The notes: generated from the letters alone by a model not told the origin. 64,000 nucleotides of DNA from Caryophanales bacterium UBA4682 (GCA_002404995.1 DHKY01000003.1:124001-188000), one strand, 5' to 3'; counted from the stretch's first letter, positions 1-8,509 are shown. A program made the numbers and translations.

Positions 1-1409
1 TCTTTTCGAATCTTATCAAGGATTCCTTTTTCCATTGGAGAAGATGAACAGAAATGATAAAGCCAGTCAAGCGGGAACCGATTGATATTGTCTTCAATAA
101 TATGATGATAATCCGTCAGAAGCTCTTTCGTGGTGTCATAGACAAGCTGGCTTGGGGAAGTGATATAACTTGCTGGCGAAGGAAGGGGTGAGAAGTGTTC
201 GACAACAATCTTTCCTAGGCCTTGGCTTGCTGCAGTGCAGAAGCCCTGGAAGAGATACTCCTCTTTCACGGTTTCGTCCTTGCTCTTCCTGACTACACCA
301 TAAATGTCTTCATATTCCTCGTTCTTCAGTCCCGTATTAAAACATCCGAATCCACTATTTTCATCAAAGCAGAATTTCTTCTGGCTGACTAAACGATAGA
401 AGGTATATTGGAGATAAATCTTCAGGATAATAAAATGGTCTTTACTGCCATGATAACACCAGCTCTCCTTTTTCGCTAAGAAGGCAAGCTGCGCAATACT
501 ATCTTCATATTGAGGAAAATAAATCCTCGACCGAAGTGTATCTTTTGGTTTCCTTTTATCGGAACCGATAAAGTTGAGATAATAGTCATAATCCCTGTTC
601 GGAGCAGACTTTTTCACCGATCCGATAACTTCTTCACCATTTTTGGTTTTAAAAGAAAGAGGGAAAAGGAAGGCGTCTTTTTCTTCATCGTAGCGTATTT
701 TTCCTGCTTTTAAATCGGCGCGATAGTCATCTTCGATTCGCTTGGTAATAGAATCATCCTCTAGGCCAAGATCCGAAAACTCTTTGATAGACAAGACCAA
801 GGTTTCCGGTATATAGAAGGAATGTTTGTCCGGAGAAGGAATTTCCTTGCCTTTATCCCTGAAAACTGGATTTGGCAGTTTATCCGTTTTCTTTAACTGA
901 GTTTTCTCTGCCTTTTTAGTGGATTGTCCTTCTTTTCCGTAAAGAAAACAAACCGAGATGTTCTTTTTATCAGACTCATCTAAGGAGAGGATATCCTTCC
1001 TATCGGCGAGCAGCCCCTTCCTCTTAGAATATCCAAGGGAACGATAATCAATCTGATTATCGGCAAGGTACTTTGATACCTTGCTAAGAGGATACTTTTT
1101 TCCTTTAGCAAACTGATTTTTCAATAACTGTTTGATTTTGCCAAGGGATGGTTTCTTTTTTTCTTCTTTGTTCGCTTGATTCGCATCCGTGTGAAGAATC
1201 ACGGTAACATTAGGCGACCCTTCCTGACGTTTCCTTTCCACAAAAGGAAGATCATTTAATAAAGACCTCCTTTTCGGATACCCGGCTTTCTTGTAGTCGA
1301 TTTCCTTGTTCAAACACAAGGAAACACTTGCAAGAGGAATTTCGTTTTCGCTATGGAAACGATCCATCAGAAGGGCGTAAATGTCTTTTTTCTGTTTATC
1401 AGTTAACAT
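1..1409 (-). CDS. LOTUS-like/DUF3825 domain protein, partial (3' end outside window)
   Basis: The frame is open from an ATG at 1409 to the left edge (469 codons), so the C-terminus is missing. Two winged-helix-like repeats occur at about residues 5-60 and 98-155. Each ends in a Gly-Tyr-x-Lys-Met-x-x-Leu-Leu pattern (GYPKMMSLL and GYSKMKGLL), which resembles OST-HTH/LOTUS domains. The Met residues are AGG codons. A later segment (about residues 290-400) has the features I associate with DUF3825: an Ala-x-Leu-Ala stretch, YTFYRLV and a CFNTGL motif. LOTUS domains bind RNA or protein partners in other systems, so an RNA-linked role is possible but is inference. The gene is divergent from ribU. 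Its ribosome-binding site sits in a strong hairpin. Domain assignments are from memory of family patterns. Confidence 0.72.
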   Translation of the reverse strand, partial: MLTDKQKKDIYALLMDRFHSENEIPLASVSLCLNKEIDYKKAGYPKRRSLLNDLPFVERKRQEGSPNVTVILHTDANQANKEEKKKPSLGKIKQLLKNQFAKGKKYPLSKVSKYLADNQIDYRSLGYSKRKGLLADRKDILSLDESDKKNISVCFLYGKEGQSTKKAEKTQLKKTDKLPNPVFRDKGKEIPSPDKHSFYIPETLVLSIKEFSDLGLEDDSITKRIEDDYRADLKAGKIRYDEEKDAFLFPLSFKTKNGEEVIGSVKKSAPNRDYDYYLNFIGSDKRKPKDTLRSRIYFPQYEDSIAQLAFLAKKESWCYHGSKDHFIILKIYLQYTFYRLVSQKKFCFDENSGFGCFNTGLKNEEYEDIYGVVRKSKDETVKEEYLFQGFCTAASQGLGKIVVEHFSPLPSPASYITSPSQLVYDTTKELLTDYHHIIEDNINRFPLDWLYHFCSSSPMEKGILDKIRK

Positions 1410-1415
1410 TTATGT

Positions 1416-1440
1416 CCTTGGCCCTCCTTACGGGCCAAGG
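1416..1440 (-). promoter_or_regulatory. 9-bp inverted repeat covering the ribosome-binding site of the LOTUS/DUF3825 gene
   Basis: On the minus strand CCTTGGCCC and GGGCCAAGG flank a 7-nt loop. The purine-rich AAGGAGG and AAGGA strings that would serve as Shine-Dalgarno site for the ATG at 1409 lie in the loop and 3' arm. There is no T-tract, so a terminator is unlikely. Occlusion of translation start is inferred. Confidence 0.5.
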
Positions 1441-1496
1441 TAATTATAGAAGAAAAGAACTCAAATTCAAAATCAAGCATTATCCAGCGCTATTGC

Positions 1497-1524
1497 TTTA
1501 CAAACAAATTATAGTTTCTATAAT
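1497..1524 (+). promoter_or_regulatory. Promoter of ribU
   Basis: TTTACA at 1497-1502, a 16-bp spacer and TATAAT at 1519-1524. The FMN riboswitch starts about 14 bases after the -10 box. Confidence 0.7.
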
Positions 1525-1537
1525 AAGAATGTTCGAA

Positions 1538-1647
1538 ATCTTCAGGGCAGGGTGAAATTCCCTATCGGAGGTAATAGTCCTCGAGCCGAATAGGCATGAC
1601 ATGGTGCAACTCCATGACCGACGGTATAGTCCGGATGAAAGAAGATA
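1538..1647 (+). ncRNA. FMN riboswitch (RFN element)
   Basis: The stretch carries the hallmark RFN strings: CTTCAGGGCAGGGTGAAATT at the 5' side, CGGAGGTAAT, the GAGCCGA segment, CCGACGGTATAGTC, and a closing GGATGAAAGAAG. The 5' CTTC and 3' GAAG can pair as P1. It lies between a good promoter and an intrinsic terminator ahead of ribU, so control is probably by FMN-dependent premature termination. Confidence 0.95.
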
Positions 1648-1652
1648 AAAGG

Positions 1653-1703
1653 CTCTGAGGGTGTTTCCTTTTTGCAAAGGAAACAGGTTCAGAGTTTTTT
1701 TCT
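1653..1703 (+). terminator. Riboswitch-controlled intrinsic terminator
   Basis: CTCTGA...TCAGAG and an inner GTTTCCTTT/AAAGGAAAC form a long hairpin followed by a run of seven T. It is the expression platform of the FMN riboswitch, 28 bases before ribU. Confidence 0.88.
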
Positions 1704-1730
1704 TTCCCGAAGTAGAAAGGAAAAAGAAAG

Positions 1731-2531
1731 ATGCATCGAACAAAAGAAAAGATGAGACGAAAAAGCCGGTTTACGTTACGCGAGCAGATTAGGAGAAGGG
1801 TAAGGATTGGCTTCTTATCTGCACTTGGCTATGTATTAAGGAGGTTCGGTCAGTTCCAGCCCTATCCCTTGCTTCCATTTCTTCAATTAGAAATCAGTGA
1901 TGCCGTTGTCAGGGTTACCTATTCTCTCTATGGCTTCTTTGCCTCCGCCTTTGTTGCAATTCTAAAAACTGTATTAACAAGGGTAACCTTTGGACCCGTT
2001 GGAACACCAATTCCGATTGGAAACAGGACTGCTGTTTTTACCTCGTTAATGTATTCTTTTATGTTACTCATTTGTGATAAGGGAAGGCACCTGTTCACAA
2101 AGAAATTTAGTTCTCGTGTTATCGGATACCTGATTGTAATTCTTGGTGTGTCTTCAAGGAGGACCTTCCTGAACTGGTGGTTCATAACTCCAACCTATAG
2201 GACTTTTGGTGCCCAATGGCTGGATTACGGAAGGATTAAAGACAGCATCAACAACCTAGCAAGTGACGTTGGTAAGACCTTTAGCCAATTCTTTGGTAAA
2301 TTCAACAGGGGATATAGTCTATCCATCTTCCTAGCTTATTTCCCGTTCAATCTCAGGAAAGGACTACTAGTTTGCATAGCTTATGAAGCAATCTGCAACC
2401 GGGTCATCTTTCATGTTTTAAAAGGAAAAAAGATAAAAACTAATAGGTTCCGAAAAGCAAGTGAGGTTCAAGATAGAGTAAACGACGATAAAGAAATAAA
2501 AGACAATACACAACCTAATCAAGAAAATTAG
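1731..2531 (+). CDS. ribU: Riboflavin ECF transporter S component RibU
   Basis: This membrane protein of 266 aa should be the substrate-binding subunit of an energy-coupling-factor transporter for riboflavin. The FMN riboswitch directly upstream supports the substrate. With AGG read as Met the N-terminal helix becomes VMIGFLSALGYVLMMFG, followed by a family-like FLQLEISD segment and a PIPIGN loop. In the standard code the same helices would contain several buried arginines, for example at AGG codons 1839-1844. About six membrane segments fill residues 25-235, and the C-terminal 35 residues are charged and probably cytosolic. The ECF ATPases and T subunit are not in the window. The length is slightly above the usual ~200 aa because of tails at both ends. 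The ATG at 1731 follows AAAGGAAAAAG. Confidence 0.93.
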   Translation: MHRTKEKMRRKSRFTLREQIRRRVRIGFLSALGYVLRRFGQFQPYPLLPFLQLEISDAVVRVTYSLYGFFASAFVAILKTVLTRVTFGPVGTPIPIGNRTAVFTSLMYSFMLLICDKGRHLFTKKFSSRVIGYLIVILGVSSRRTFLNWWFITPTYRTFGAQWLDYGRIKDSINNLASDVGKTFSQFFGKFNRGYSLSIFLAYFPFNLRKGLLVCIAYEAICNRVIFHVLKGKKIKTNRFRKASEVQDRVNDDKEIKDNTQPNQEN

Positions 2532-3748
2532 GGATGTCTTTATCTGAGCAAGAGGTTTCAATTGAAAATCCAATTCACATAAAGATAATTCTAAAAAGAA
2601 GGATAAACAATCGTGTTTCTAAGGGACGAGAACCTCCCGTCTTCTGAGGGTTTCCTCGGATAGGAAGATTCTGCTGTAGAAAATGGCGAACCTCATGCTC
2701 CCCATTTTTTCCTCTAGAATGTTTTCGTTAAGATATAGTGGACCGTTCTTGTGGCGGATCTGCAGGTGCATGGCAAACATACGCTTGACCTAGGCACACA
2801 GGCGGTTGACAGGATTGAGGAACCCATGGGCGGCCATGTCCCTCCGAGTCCACCGCCTTTTCCCTGTCCATGGAAAAACAGCTGCCAAAGTGCCCATGCC
2901 CTTAAGTTGTCTCCGTCCGAGAGCATGGAGATGAACCTACGTATCTAAGATGGCTTAAGCTTGGAGGAGAACGTCTTTCCTTAGCATAGGCACATCCATC
3001 TCGGTTGTCCGTGCTCCTTTCCCTGCTTCTTCAGACGCCGGAAATGGCAGTGCGGATATTCGCCGAAAAAAGTTCTGGACATCTTATGGAAGTCGAAGCC
3101 GTCCAAGATACGGAAACCCGTTGCCATGCTCTCGGAGGCTGCCCCCTTAAGACAGACCCCCCGTGTGTTACTGAAGACTGCTCTTCAATGGAATCGAAAG
3201 ATGCAGAGGATCCCGGCAAGCATACAAACGCGCCACTTGCGAGGCATAAGAGAAAGAAAAAAGCGGGGACTGTCCAGACACCTCCTGCAGGTCATAGACG
3301 GCATCGACTCCTCAGGCAATGTACTTTCTCTGGCTCTGCACGGCCGAGGGACTTGCAGGCTGATTTGAGGGATGCGTTTCTTAACCATATAGCTCACAGC
3401 TCCTCCATCTGTCACGACACACTTTGGGGGAGACTCCCACGGGCGCAAAGAAATGGAAGTGAATTCGAAGGAAGGAGAAGCCTATAGATTCCTTAATCCG
3501 GTAAACCGGCTGTGTTCCGGAATAAAGCGGTAAACTTACCGGGCAACCAGCTGATTCACTGCAAAGAAAGGCTCTTATGGCTAAAGGCTTTACGAAGGGA
3601 TAGTATGACTAACATAGGATTCGAAAGATACTTTCCGTCCTTCTACAGAAAATTTTTCCCTTTTCTGGAAAAAGGTTCAGAAAACGGGAAACTTTCGCCT
3701 AATACCAATAATCGTTTTGTATCCTTCTCAAAGGGAGTCTTTTCGCAC
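2532..3748. other. 1.2-kb GC-richer block without intact gene; possible decayed mobile element
   Basis: No open frame here looks like a real product on either strand. Base composition differs from the neighbours: bases 3121-3180 are about 58% GC against about 47% for 4021-4080 in the next gene. On the minus strand, protein-like fragments in different frames follow one another with stops between, such as PKCVVTDGG near 3420 and LDGFDFHKMSRTFF near 3090. The first recalls the TDG/TDGD segment of MULE-type transposases. I cannot assign a family. Small palindromes occur near 3500-3540 (CCGGTAAACCGG). A relic of a transferred element is one reading; a decayed host gene is another. Confidence 0.35.
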
Positions 3749-3854
3749 AGGTTTTCGTAGTTTTCGCTTTACATATCGTTGTTTTGGTCCTAAGATATAG
3801 GAAACACATCTTCGGGAAAGCAAGCAGGCAATTCAACCGAAAGGAGGAAGAACA

Positions 3855-5075
3855 ATGCCAGCATCTGTTTTCGTCTATCCGATCATCGCTTCCTTCATCT
3901 GCTCGCCGGTAGGAACCATCGATTCCGTGGCCAAAATCGGTTATTTCACGGAGACCGAACCCATCACCTATTCCGGAAGAGTCTATATCGACCATGAAGA
4001 CATCGACTCTATTTCGTTAGTCAGACATGTCGAATGTGAAGTGAACTTCGGAGGAAGCAGTCCGACCTACAGATACTATTACAACACTACCCAGAAGGAA
4101 GGAAAGATAAAGAAGATACGCGAAATCCGCAACGATATGGATTCCCTGATTTACGTCTTAGAGCAGAGGCAGGATGGTGGTTCAGTAAGCAACAACGAGG
4201 TCTTCTATTATGTCCGGACTTTCAGGAAAAGATACAGCAACGACCATATCACTTGGAAAAACGTCTGCGGTGAAATCAACCAGGACGTCATTGACACACT
4301 TGATAACGATCGTTCCCATAATAGGACATATCCCGGATATTTTAGTAGCTTCATGAAGAAAGGGACTTTCGATGAGACAGTCCATCAGTACTGCCATTAT
4401 TTGGATAGTCCCAGGAAACTATTGAATCCCGAAAAGCCTGAAAGCCAGACTATAGATCTGATTCATAGGATGGCAGTCAGGAACGGGGTCTACCCGTTCA
4501 ACCAAGCAAGAAGGGATGGGCCTGTCTATAAAGCAGTGGTTTCATGGGCAGGCGATTTACAAACCCAGACAAAGACACTGGAAAACGAAAACGAAATAAC
4601 CGAAGAAAAATTATTTAACACAAATGAGAGTTTTTCTTATGAAGACCTTGCAGCTGACATTGACGGATTCAACATCTCATATCCATTGGCAGAAACCACT
4701 TCCGTCTCATCGAGAAGGAAACAGTATTACTCCAGGAGGAACAACGACTCCCAGTACAGATACAACAGGTTCATGGTGAATACGGTCAGCAACTATTATT
4801 CCAAACCTTCCGACAGGTATACGAATCTTCAGAAGTATTTCGAAAAAATGGTCTTCGACAGGATGGCCTTGAGACTAGAGGACAACGGATCGATATCCGA
4901 GATAACCGGATGGCATCCGATCAAGTACCATTTCCTCGGCGGAGAGCAGAAGGAAAGCGAGGACAAAGACACAAGCAGCCAATGGCCTTCGAAGGAAGTG
5001 AGAGCAAAGGCGTGCAAGGTCTTCATCAAGCATATACTGAAGAAAGCAGGAGCGGAAGAGCAGATTCCGCTCTAG
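3855..5075 (+). CDS. Hypothetical protein of the duplicated locus, copy A
   Basis: I do not recognise this 406-aa protein. The start is supported by AAAGGAGGAAGAACA directly before ATG and by an in-frame TAG 54 bases upstream, conserved in both copies. The first 20 residues are hydrophobic without positive charge (MPASVFVYPIIASFICSPVG), so a non-classical export signal or buried N-terminus is possible. The protein is rich in Tyr, Asn, Ser and Asp. A Met/Arg/Tyr-rich stretch near residues 290-310 is identical in the paralogue. Compared with copy B, residues 1-110 and 255-406 are almost identical, whereas 113-195 and 213-225 differ. It is followed after 9 bases by a lipoprotein gene, which suggests joint function, perhaps at the cell surface. 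Confidence 0.75.
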   Translation: MPASVFVYPIIASFICSPVGTIDSVAKIGYFTETEPITYSGRVYIDHEDIDSISLVRHVECEVNFGGSSPTYRYYYNTTQKEGKIKKIREIRNDMDSLIYVLEQRQDGGSVSNNEVFYYVRTFRKRYSNDHITWKNVCGEINQDVIDTLDNDRSHNRTYPGYFSSFMKKGTFDETVHQYCHYLDSPRKLLNPEKPESQTIDLIHRMAVRNGVYPFNQARRDGPVYKAVVSWAGDLQTQTKTLENENEITEEKLFNTNESFSYEDLAADIDGFNISYPLAETTSVSSRRKQYYSRRNNDSQYRYNRFMVNTVSNYYSKPSDRYTNLQKYFEKMVFDRMALRLEDNGSISEITGWHPIKYHFLGGEQKESEDKDTSSQWPSKEVRAKACKVFIKHILKKAGAEEQIPL

Positions 5076-5084
5076 AGAATAAAA

Positions 5085-5654
5085 ATGAAAAGAAATAAAT
5101 TACTGATTCTATCGATGATTCTCTTCGCATTACTGTCCTGCGAACCAGAATACAATCCTAGCATAGAATACGTCACAATCGAGTACTTAATCAGTTTAGC
5201 TGAACATGGACAGAAAGAGAATATTACCCTGGAATATCGAACTATGGATGAGGAAGATTTAAAAGAATGTCCCCACTGGGACAAAGAAAAAATCGTTTTT
5301 CCTGTTTTAAAAGAAATCAAATTCAAAAAAGGAAAAACTAGGAACGGAATCCAGGTTCTCCATTCAAGCGAATGTATAGCAAGAGTTTCTCCTCCCGGAG
5401 GAACAAAAATGACTTTGTGCATCTTCCAGGACTTTACCAGCGCTTTTGTCACGTCAGCCGGTGGCTACTATGATTCCTTTACAACCTGTTACACAATCCA
5501 GATGGAAGATGGAAAAAAGCTGTATGAAGCAATCGTTGAAGGCTACGAAAAGGGAAAAGCATTCCCTCACGATTATTATTCCTCCTGTCCTTTTGATCCA
5601 AGCGATTACGACTACCATCCCAAAAATACTGGAACATCATCCACAAATCCCTGA
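5085..5654 (+). CDS. Lipoprotein of the duplicated locus, copy A
   Basis: The 189-aa product begins MKRNKLLILSMILFALLSC, a signal peptide with lipobox LLSC, so Cys19 should be lipidated and the protein anchored on the outer face of the membrane. No domain is recognised. Copy B shares the signal peptide plus EPEYNP, then diverges through the central 130 residues, and converges again at the C-terminus (YEKGKA..., SSCPFDPSDYDYHPK). Two cysteines remain in the C-terminal constant part and centre and might form a disulfide. It is co-transcribed with the 406-aa gene 9 bases upstream. Confidence 0.82.
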   Translation: MKRNKLLILSMILFALLSCEPEYNPSIEYVTIEYLISLAEHGQKENITLEYRTMDEEDLKECPHWDKEKIVFPVLKEIKFKKGKTRNGIQVLHSSECIARVSPPGGTKMTLCIFQDFTSAFVTSAGGYYDSFTTCYTIQMEDGKKLYEAIVEGYEKGKAFPHDYYSSCPFDPSDYDYHPKNTGTSSTNP

Positions 5655-5680
5655 CAAAAAGTTAGAAAGCTTTTTGTTTT
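5655..5680 (+). terminator. Weak AT-rich terminator after copy A
   Basis: CAAAAAG and CTTTTTG pair around a short loop and are followed by TTTT. It lies directly after the lipoprotein stop. Confidence 0.4.
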
Positions 5681-5767
5681 GAAATTTTTCAAACAAAAAA
5701 GTGCTATTTAACCAGTCATCTGTTTGACAGCTTCCAAAGATAAGCACTGATTGTGAAACAGCCCTTT

Positions 5768-6532
5768 TTATTTGTTATAAGCTTTAATACCTGCTCTTCT
5801 TAAAATCCTGATTTCGTCATCGGTGATATTAGAAATAACAGCATCATAATCGCGCCTGTTCGCGGTTTTGAACGTGTTGGTCTTTCCGTATTTTGTATTA
5901 TCAGAGACAAGCCTTTTGAACCGAGAACGTCGTAATGCCTCTTTCTTAATAAGGGCAGTATCGGAAGTCGTATCATAGGAGCACTCTGTTGTAAATCCAC
6001 GGCAGGAAATAATACAAAGATCAAAAGTCAGTTCTTTCCTTTCTCTTAAGACTTCGATTCCGCCTGTCGAAAGTGCGGATTTATTGACTTCCCCTCCCAT
6101 CCTGAAAAGAGAAAAATCATTCTTTGATGTAGAGTCAATGAGCAGTTTGATTCCATTCGTAAAAACTCTCTTGCCCTGGACATTCCTCCTATCAAAGAGA
6201 ATAAGACCGGTAGAGGAGTTGTCGAAAAAAATCGAGGTATAAGAAGAGAACGGAGGAAGATGCTTCCTTGCTGCCTGAGCAATCCTTTTCTTATCGGCTA
6301 AATTACGATTCGACCGTGCAAAGATGGAAATCTCATTTACCGAACCAGGTCCATAGATTGCCCCACCATGGGTACGTTGAATCTGACCAGAACGTTCCAG
6401 TTCCGTCAGGATTCGACGAATTGTGGCCTCAGAAAAAAAGAAGACTGTTGCAAGTTCATGTACAGAAGCATGACCATGTCTCTTCAGATATTCCCTGATT
6501 GCCTGATTGCGGGAAAGGCTGTCTTTATTCAT
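5768..6532 (-). CDS. DeoR/GlpR-family transcriptional regulator
   Basis: This 254-aa protein has an N-terminal winged helix (residues 5-60) with the DeoR recognition region SEATIRRILTELE and the conserved RTHGGA wing at about 54-59. The C-terminal sensor domain belongs to the DeoR sugar-phosphate-binding type: DNSSTG near residue 102, VFTNGIKLL, and DNTKYGK near 212. Such proteins usually repress sugar or nucleoside catabolic genes and are released by a phosphorylated sugar. The target is unknown. Its upstream neighbour, 44 bases away, is an unusual ABC half-transporter. A promoter of its own (6558-6566) lies in that gap. No clear Shine-Dalgarno site precedes the ATG. Confidence 0.87.
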   Translation of the reverse strand: MNKDSLSRNQAIREYLKRHGHASVHELATVFFFSEATIRRILTELERSGQIQRTHGGAIYGPGSVNEISIFARSNRNLADKKRIAQAARKHLPPFSSYTSIFFDNSSTGLILFDRRNVQGKRVFTNGIKLLIDSTSKNDFSLFRMGGEVNKSALSTGGIEVLRERKELTFDLCIISCRGFTTECSYDTTSDTALIKKEALRRSRFKRLVSDNTKYGKTNTFKTANRRDYDAVISNITDDEIRILRRAGIKAYNK

Positions 6533-6557
6533 TGGACAATATTAATCTCTTGAGTTT

Positions 6558-6566
6558 ATTCTAGCA
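6558..6566 (-). promoter_or_regulatory. Extended -10 promoter of the DeoR gene
   Basis: TGCTAGAAT on the minus strand fits an extended -10 element, 25 bases ahead of the ATG at 6532. Confidence 0.45.
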
Positions 6567-6576
6567 GAAAAATTCT

Positions 6577-8502
6577 TTATTTATCAGTCTTTTCCAGTTT
6601 TTTCTCTTTTTTTGCAGGAAGCTTCACGATTTCATCACTCCTTTCTCTTAAAAGAGAGTAATCCGAAGAAAGAATCAGGATGCTTGGATTCGGTGCAAAA
6701 GAGGAAAACACCTTTCGAAACCTTGATTTATCTGAAGGTATCCTGTTATCGTTCAGTATCCTCAATGCCGGATTATCCGGAAGGAAGAAACGTGCGAGAA
6801 GGATTTTCTTTTTCTCATCAATGGTCAGATTCTTTCCTTTCGGTCCGAAATCTTTTATCATCAAGTCTTGCATATTAAGCACCAAAAGCAAGTTTTCATA
6901 TCGGGAAAGATGGGCATACTCGCGGGAAAAGAAACAAGGTGCCCTTTTCGACACATAGGAATCAATATTCTGGATTTCGGAAAAAGCATCAATCAGAATT
7001 TTCTTTTCTTCTTCGCTCTTTAGGGCATCCATATCCATCCCTAGGATATCTTTCAAATACCTGGACAGAATCTTACGGTTTTTTCTTTGGAATATGGTTC
7101 TGTCCTTTAAACGAAGAAGAAATTCCTTCCTCCCTTTTTCATATTCTTTTTCTTTCAACTGATATTCATCATCGGTTAAAAGAGGTTTACCAAGTGTGAT
7201 ATTGAATTCGAATCCATCAAAGAAAATATCGTTTAAAGTAGATGGGAACCGAATCAATCCGCGGACCAGAGACTTGCGGATATCGCCAAGTTCGTATCCT
7301 CCCAAAGTTATTTTTCCTCCGGAAGGAAAAATATCCTCTTCCCTAATCTGCCTGAACTTCTGCTGAAGAACCGGATCTTTCCTATAGAGCCCGATTCTTC
7401 CCTTCCTCTGAAGTGAAAAGTTGAGCCTCAAAGGAGATGTTTCCCTATCTTCCGGATGTTCATCGATAGTCACCTTATCAAAGGATAATTCCCTGTTTGC
7501 AGGAATCTTTCCAACCGGTTCACAGCTCACGACTTCCTGAATCCGTTCGTAGAAAGCATGGAACCTTCGCCTGTTCTTGAAAGTGGAAGACAAAGAAGGA
7601 ATCGGAAGGAAAATCGTCGTAAAGTAGCTGATTAAAGCAACAAGAGTTGGATAAGCAAAGGATGGATTATAAAGAGAAGAGGATGGATTCCTCTGCCTAA
7701 TCCCGAAGAACAGAAAAACAGCCGCACAAAGAGCTTCAACACCTTTAATAAAAACATCCTCAATGGCATCAATCTCTTCGGATTTTCGTTGATTTCCATC
7801 TCTTTTAAGAAAATACTTCCGGATTCTTCTTTGATAGGCATTCCTCGTTGTATAGGAAAGAATGGCGTTTCTATCATCCACAAGTTCCCTGACCTTCGGC
7901 GATAAGGAATAGCCATCCTCTTTGCCTTTCCGATAATACCGGATTGAGAATTTGGTAAAAACCAGAATAGCCAGAACGATAAGAACATAGCCAATTAAGG
8001 CAATCACAAGAAAATAAAGAGAATAAACCGCTGAGATAATCCTAGAGGCAATCGCAGACATAACATTAAAAACAATCAGAAACCAATTAGCGGCAATTAC
8101 TTTGCTAATCTGATCACTATCACCGAAAACAGCAGCCGAATAGGCTCCAGCCCCTTCCTTACGGATAATATCTGGATCCTTTTCCGACAAAGAAAGAATC
8201 CTCTCATTTTCCATAATCAAGCGGAAGCGATAGAAAACCTGGAGATTCAAAACATTCGTGATACCAAGAAACAAATAGCTGGCCGCAGTTATAACTATAA
8301 AAAGAACCGCATAGTTTCCCGTGGAGTCCTTCGTAAGGTTCTCCAAAATATATTTTTCGAAGAGAGGCGAAATAACATTGCACAAAGATGCAAGCAAAGA
8401 ACAGACAAAAAGAAAGATTTCTTTCACAACGATAGGCTTATCCTGATAATGAATCGCCACTCGGACTAGGGAATCCGGTTTTCTTTTCTTTCTGTTTTTC
8501 AT
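6577..8502 (-). CDS. ABC half-transporter with degenerate nucleotide-binding domain
   Basis: The 641-aa protein has the layout of an ABC exporter half: a six-helix membrane domain (about residues 25-320) and a C-terminal domain in the place of the ATPase. The ATPase domain is badly eroded. The Walker A position reads GRIGLYRKDPVL instead of GxxGxGKS/T. The signature region reads LTIDEKKKILLARF, still recognisable against LSGGQxQRxxLAR. The Walker B position reads LMILNDN instead of hhhhDE. It therefore probably cannot hydrolyse ATP as such. It may be the inactive half of a heterodimer whose partner is elsewhere, or a regulator. Only seven bases separate its -10 box from the ATG. Confidence 0.78.
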   Translation of the reverse strand: MKNRKKRKPDSLVRVAIHYQDKPIVVKEIFLFVCSLLASLCNVISPLFEKYILENLTKDSTGNYAVLFIVITAASYLFLGITNVLNLQVFYRFRLIMENERILSLSEKDPDIIRKEGAGAYSAAVFGDSDQISKVIAANWFLIVFNVMSAIASRIISAVYSLYFLVIALIGYVLIVLAILVFTKFSIRYYRKGKEDGYSLSPKVRELVDDRNAILSYTTRNAYQRRIRKYFLKRDGNQRKSEEIDAIEDVFIKGVEALCAAVFLFFGIRQRNPSSSLYNPSFAYPTLVALISYFTTIFLPIPSLSSTFKNRRRFHAFYERIQEVVSCEPVGKIPANRELSFDKVTIDEHPEDRETSPLRLNFSLQRKGRIGLYRKDPVLQQKFRQIREEDIFPSGGKITLGGYELGDIRKSLVRGLIRFPSTLNDIFFDGFEFNITLGKPLLTDDEYQLKEKEYEKGRKEFLLRLKDRTIFQRKNRKILSRYLKDILGMDMDALKSEEEKKILIDAFSEIQNIDSYVSKRAPCFFSREYAHLSRYENLLLVLNMQDLMIKDFGPKGKNLTIDEKKKILLARFFLPDNPALRILNDNRIPSDKSRFRKVFSSFAPNPSILILSSDYSLLRERSDEIVKLPAKKEKKLEKTDK

Positions 8503-8509
8503 CTTTGAT

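Larger units (their letters stand above)
3749..5654 (+). repeat. Duplicated locus, copy A (partner at 44407-46305)
   Basis: The block matches 44407-46305 colinearly. It includes about 105 bases upstream of the first gene, a 406-codon gene and a lipoprotein gene. Near-identical segments (about 3749-4190 and 4650-5155) alternate with strongly diverged ones (about 4195-4435, 4495-4525, and the middle of the lipoprotein gene). Upstream of 3749 the copies share nothing obvious. Confidence 0.92.

Noticed and set aside
3005..3487. 160-codon open frame on the plus strand in the GC-rich block
   Set aside because: Composition and residue pattern are not protein-like, no ribosome-binding site is seen, and overlapping frames on both strands are equally open because of GC richness.
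3758..3854. Conserved peptide ending in TAG, in frame and 54 bases upstream of both 406-aa genes (GFRSF...CFGPKI), as readthrough extension
   Set aside because: The strong AAAGGAGG site just before each ATG explains the start; the upstream similarity extends equally over non-coding bases, so it is likely part of the duplicated control region.
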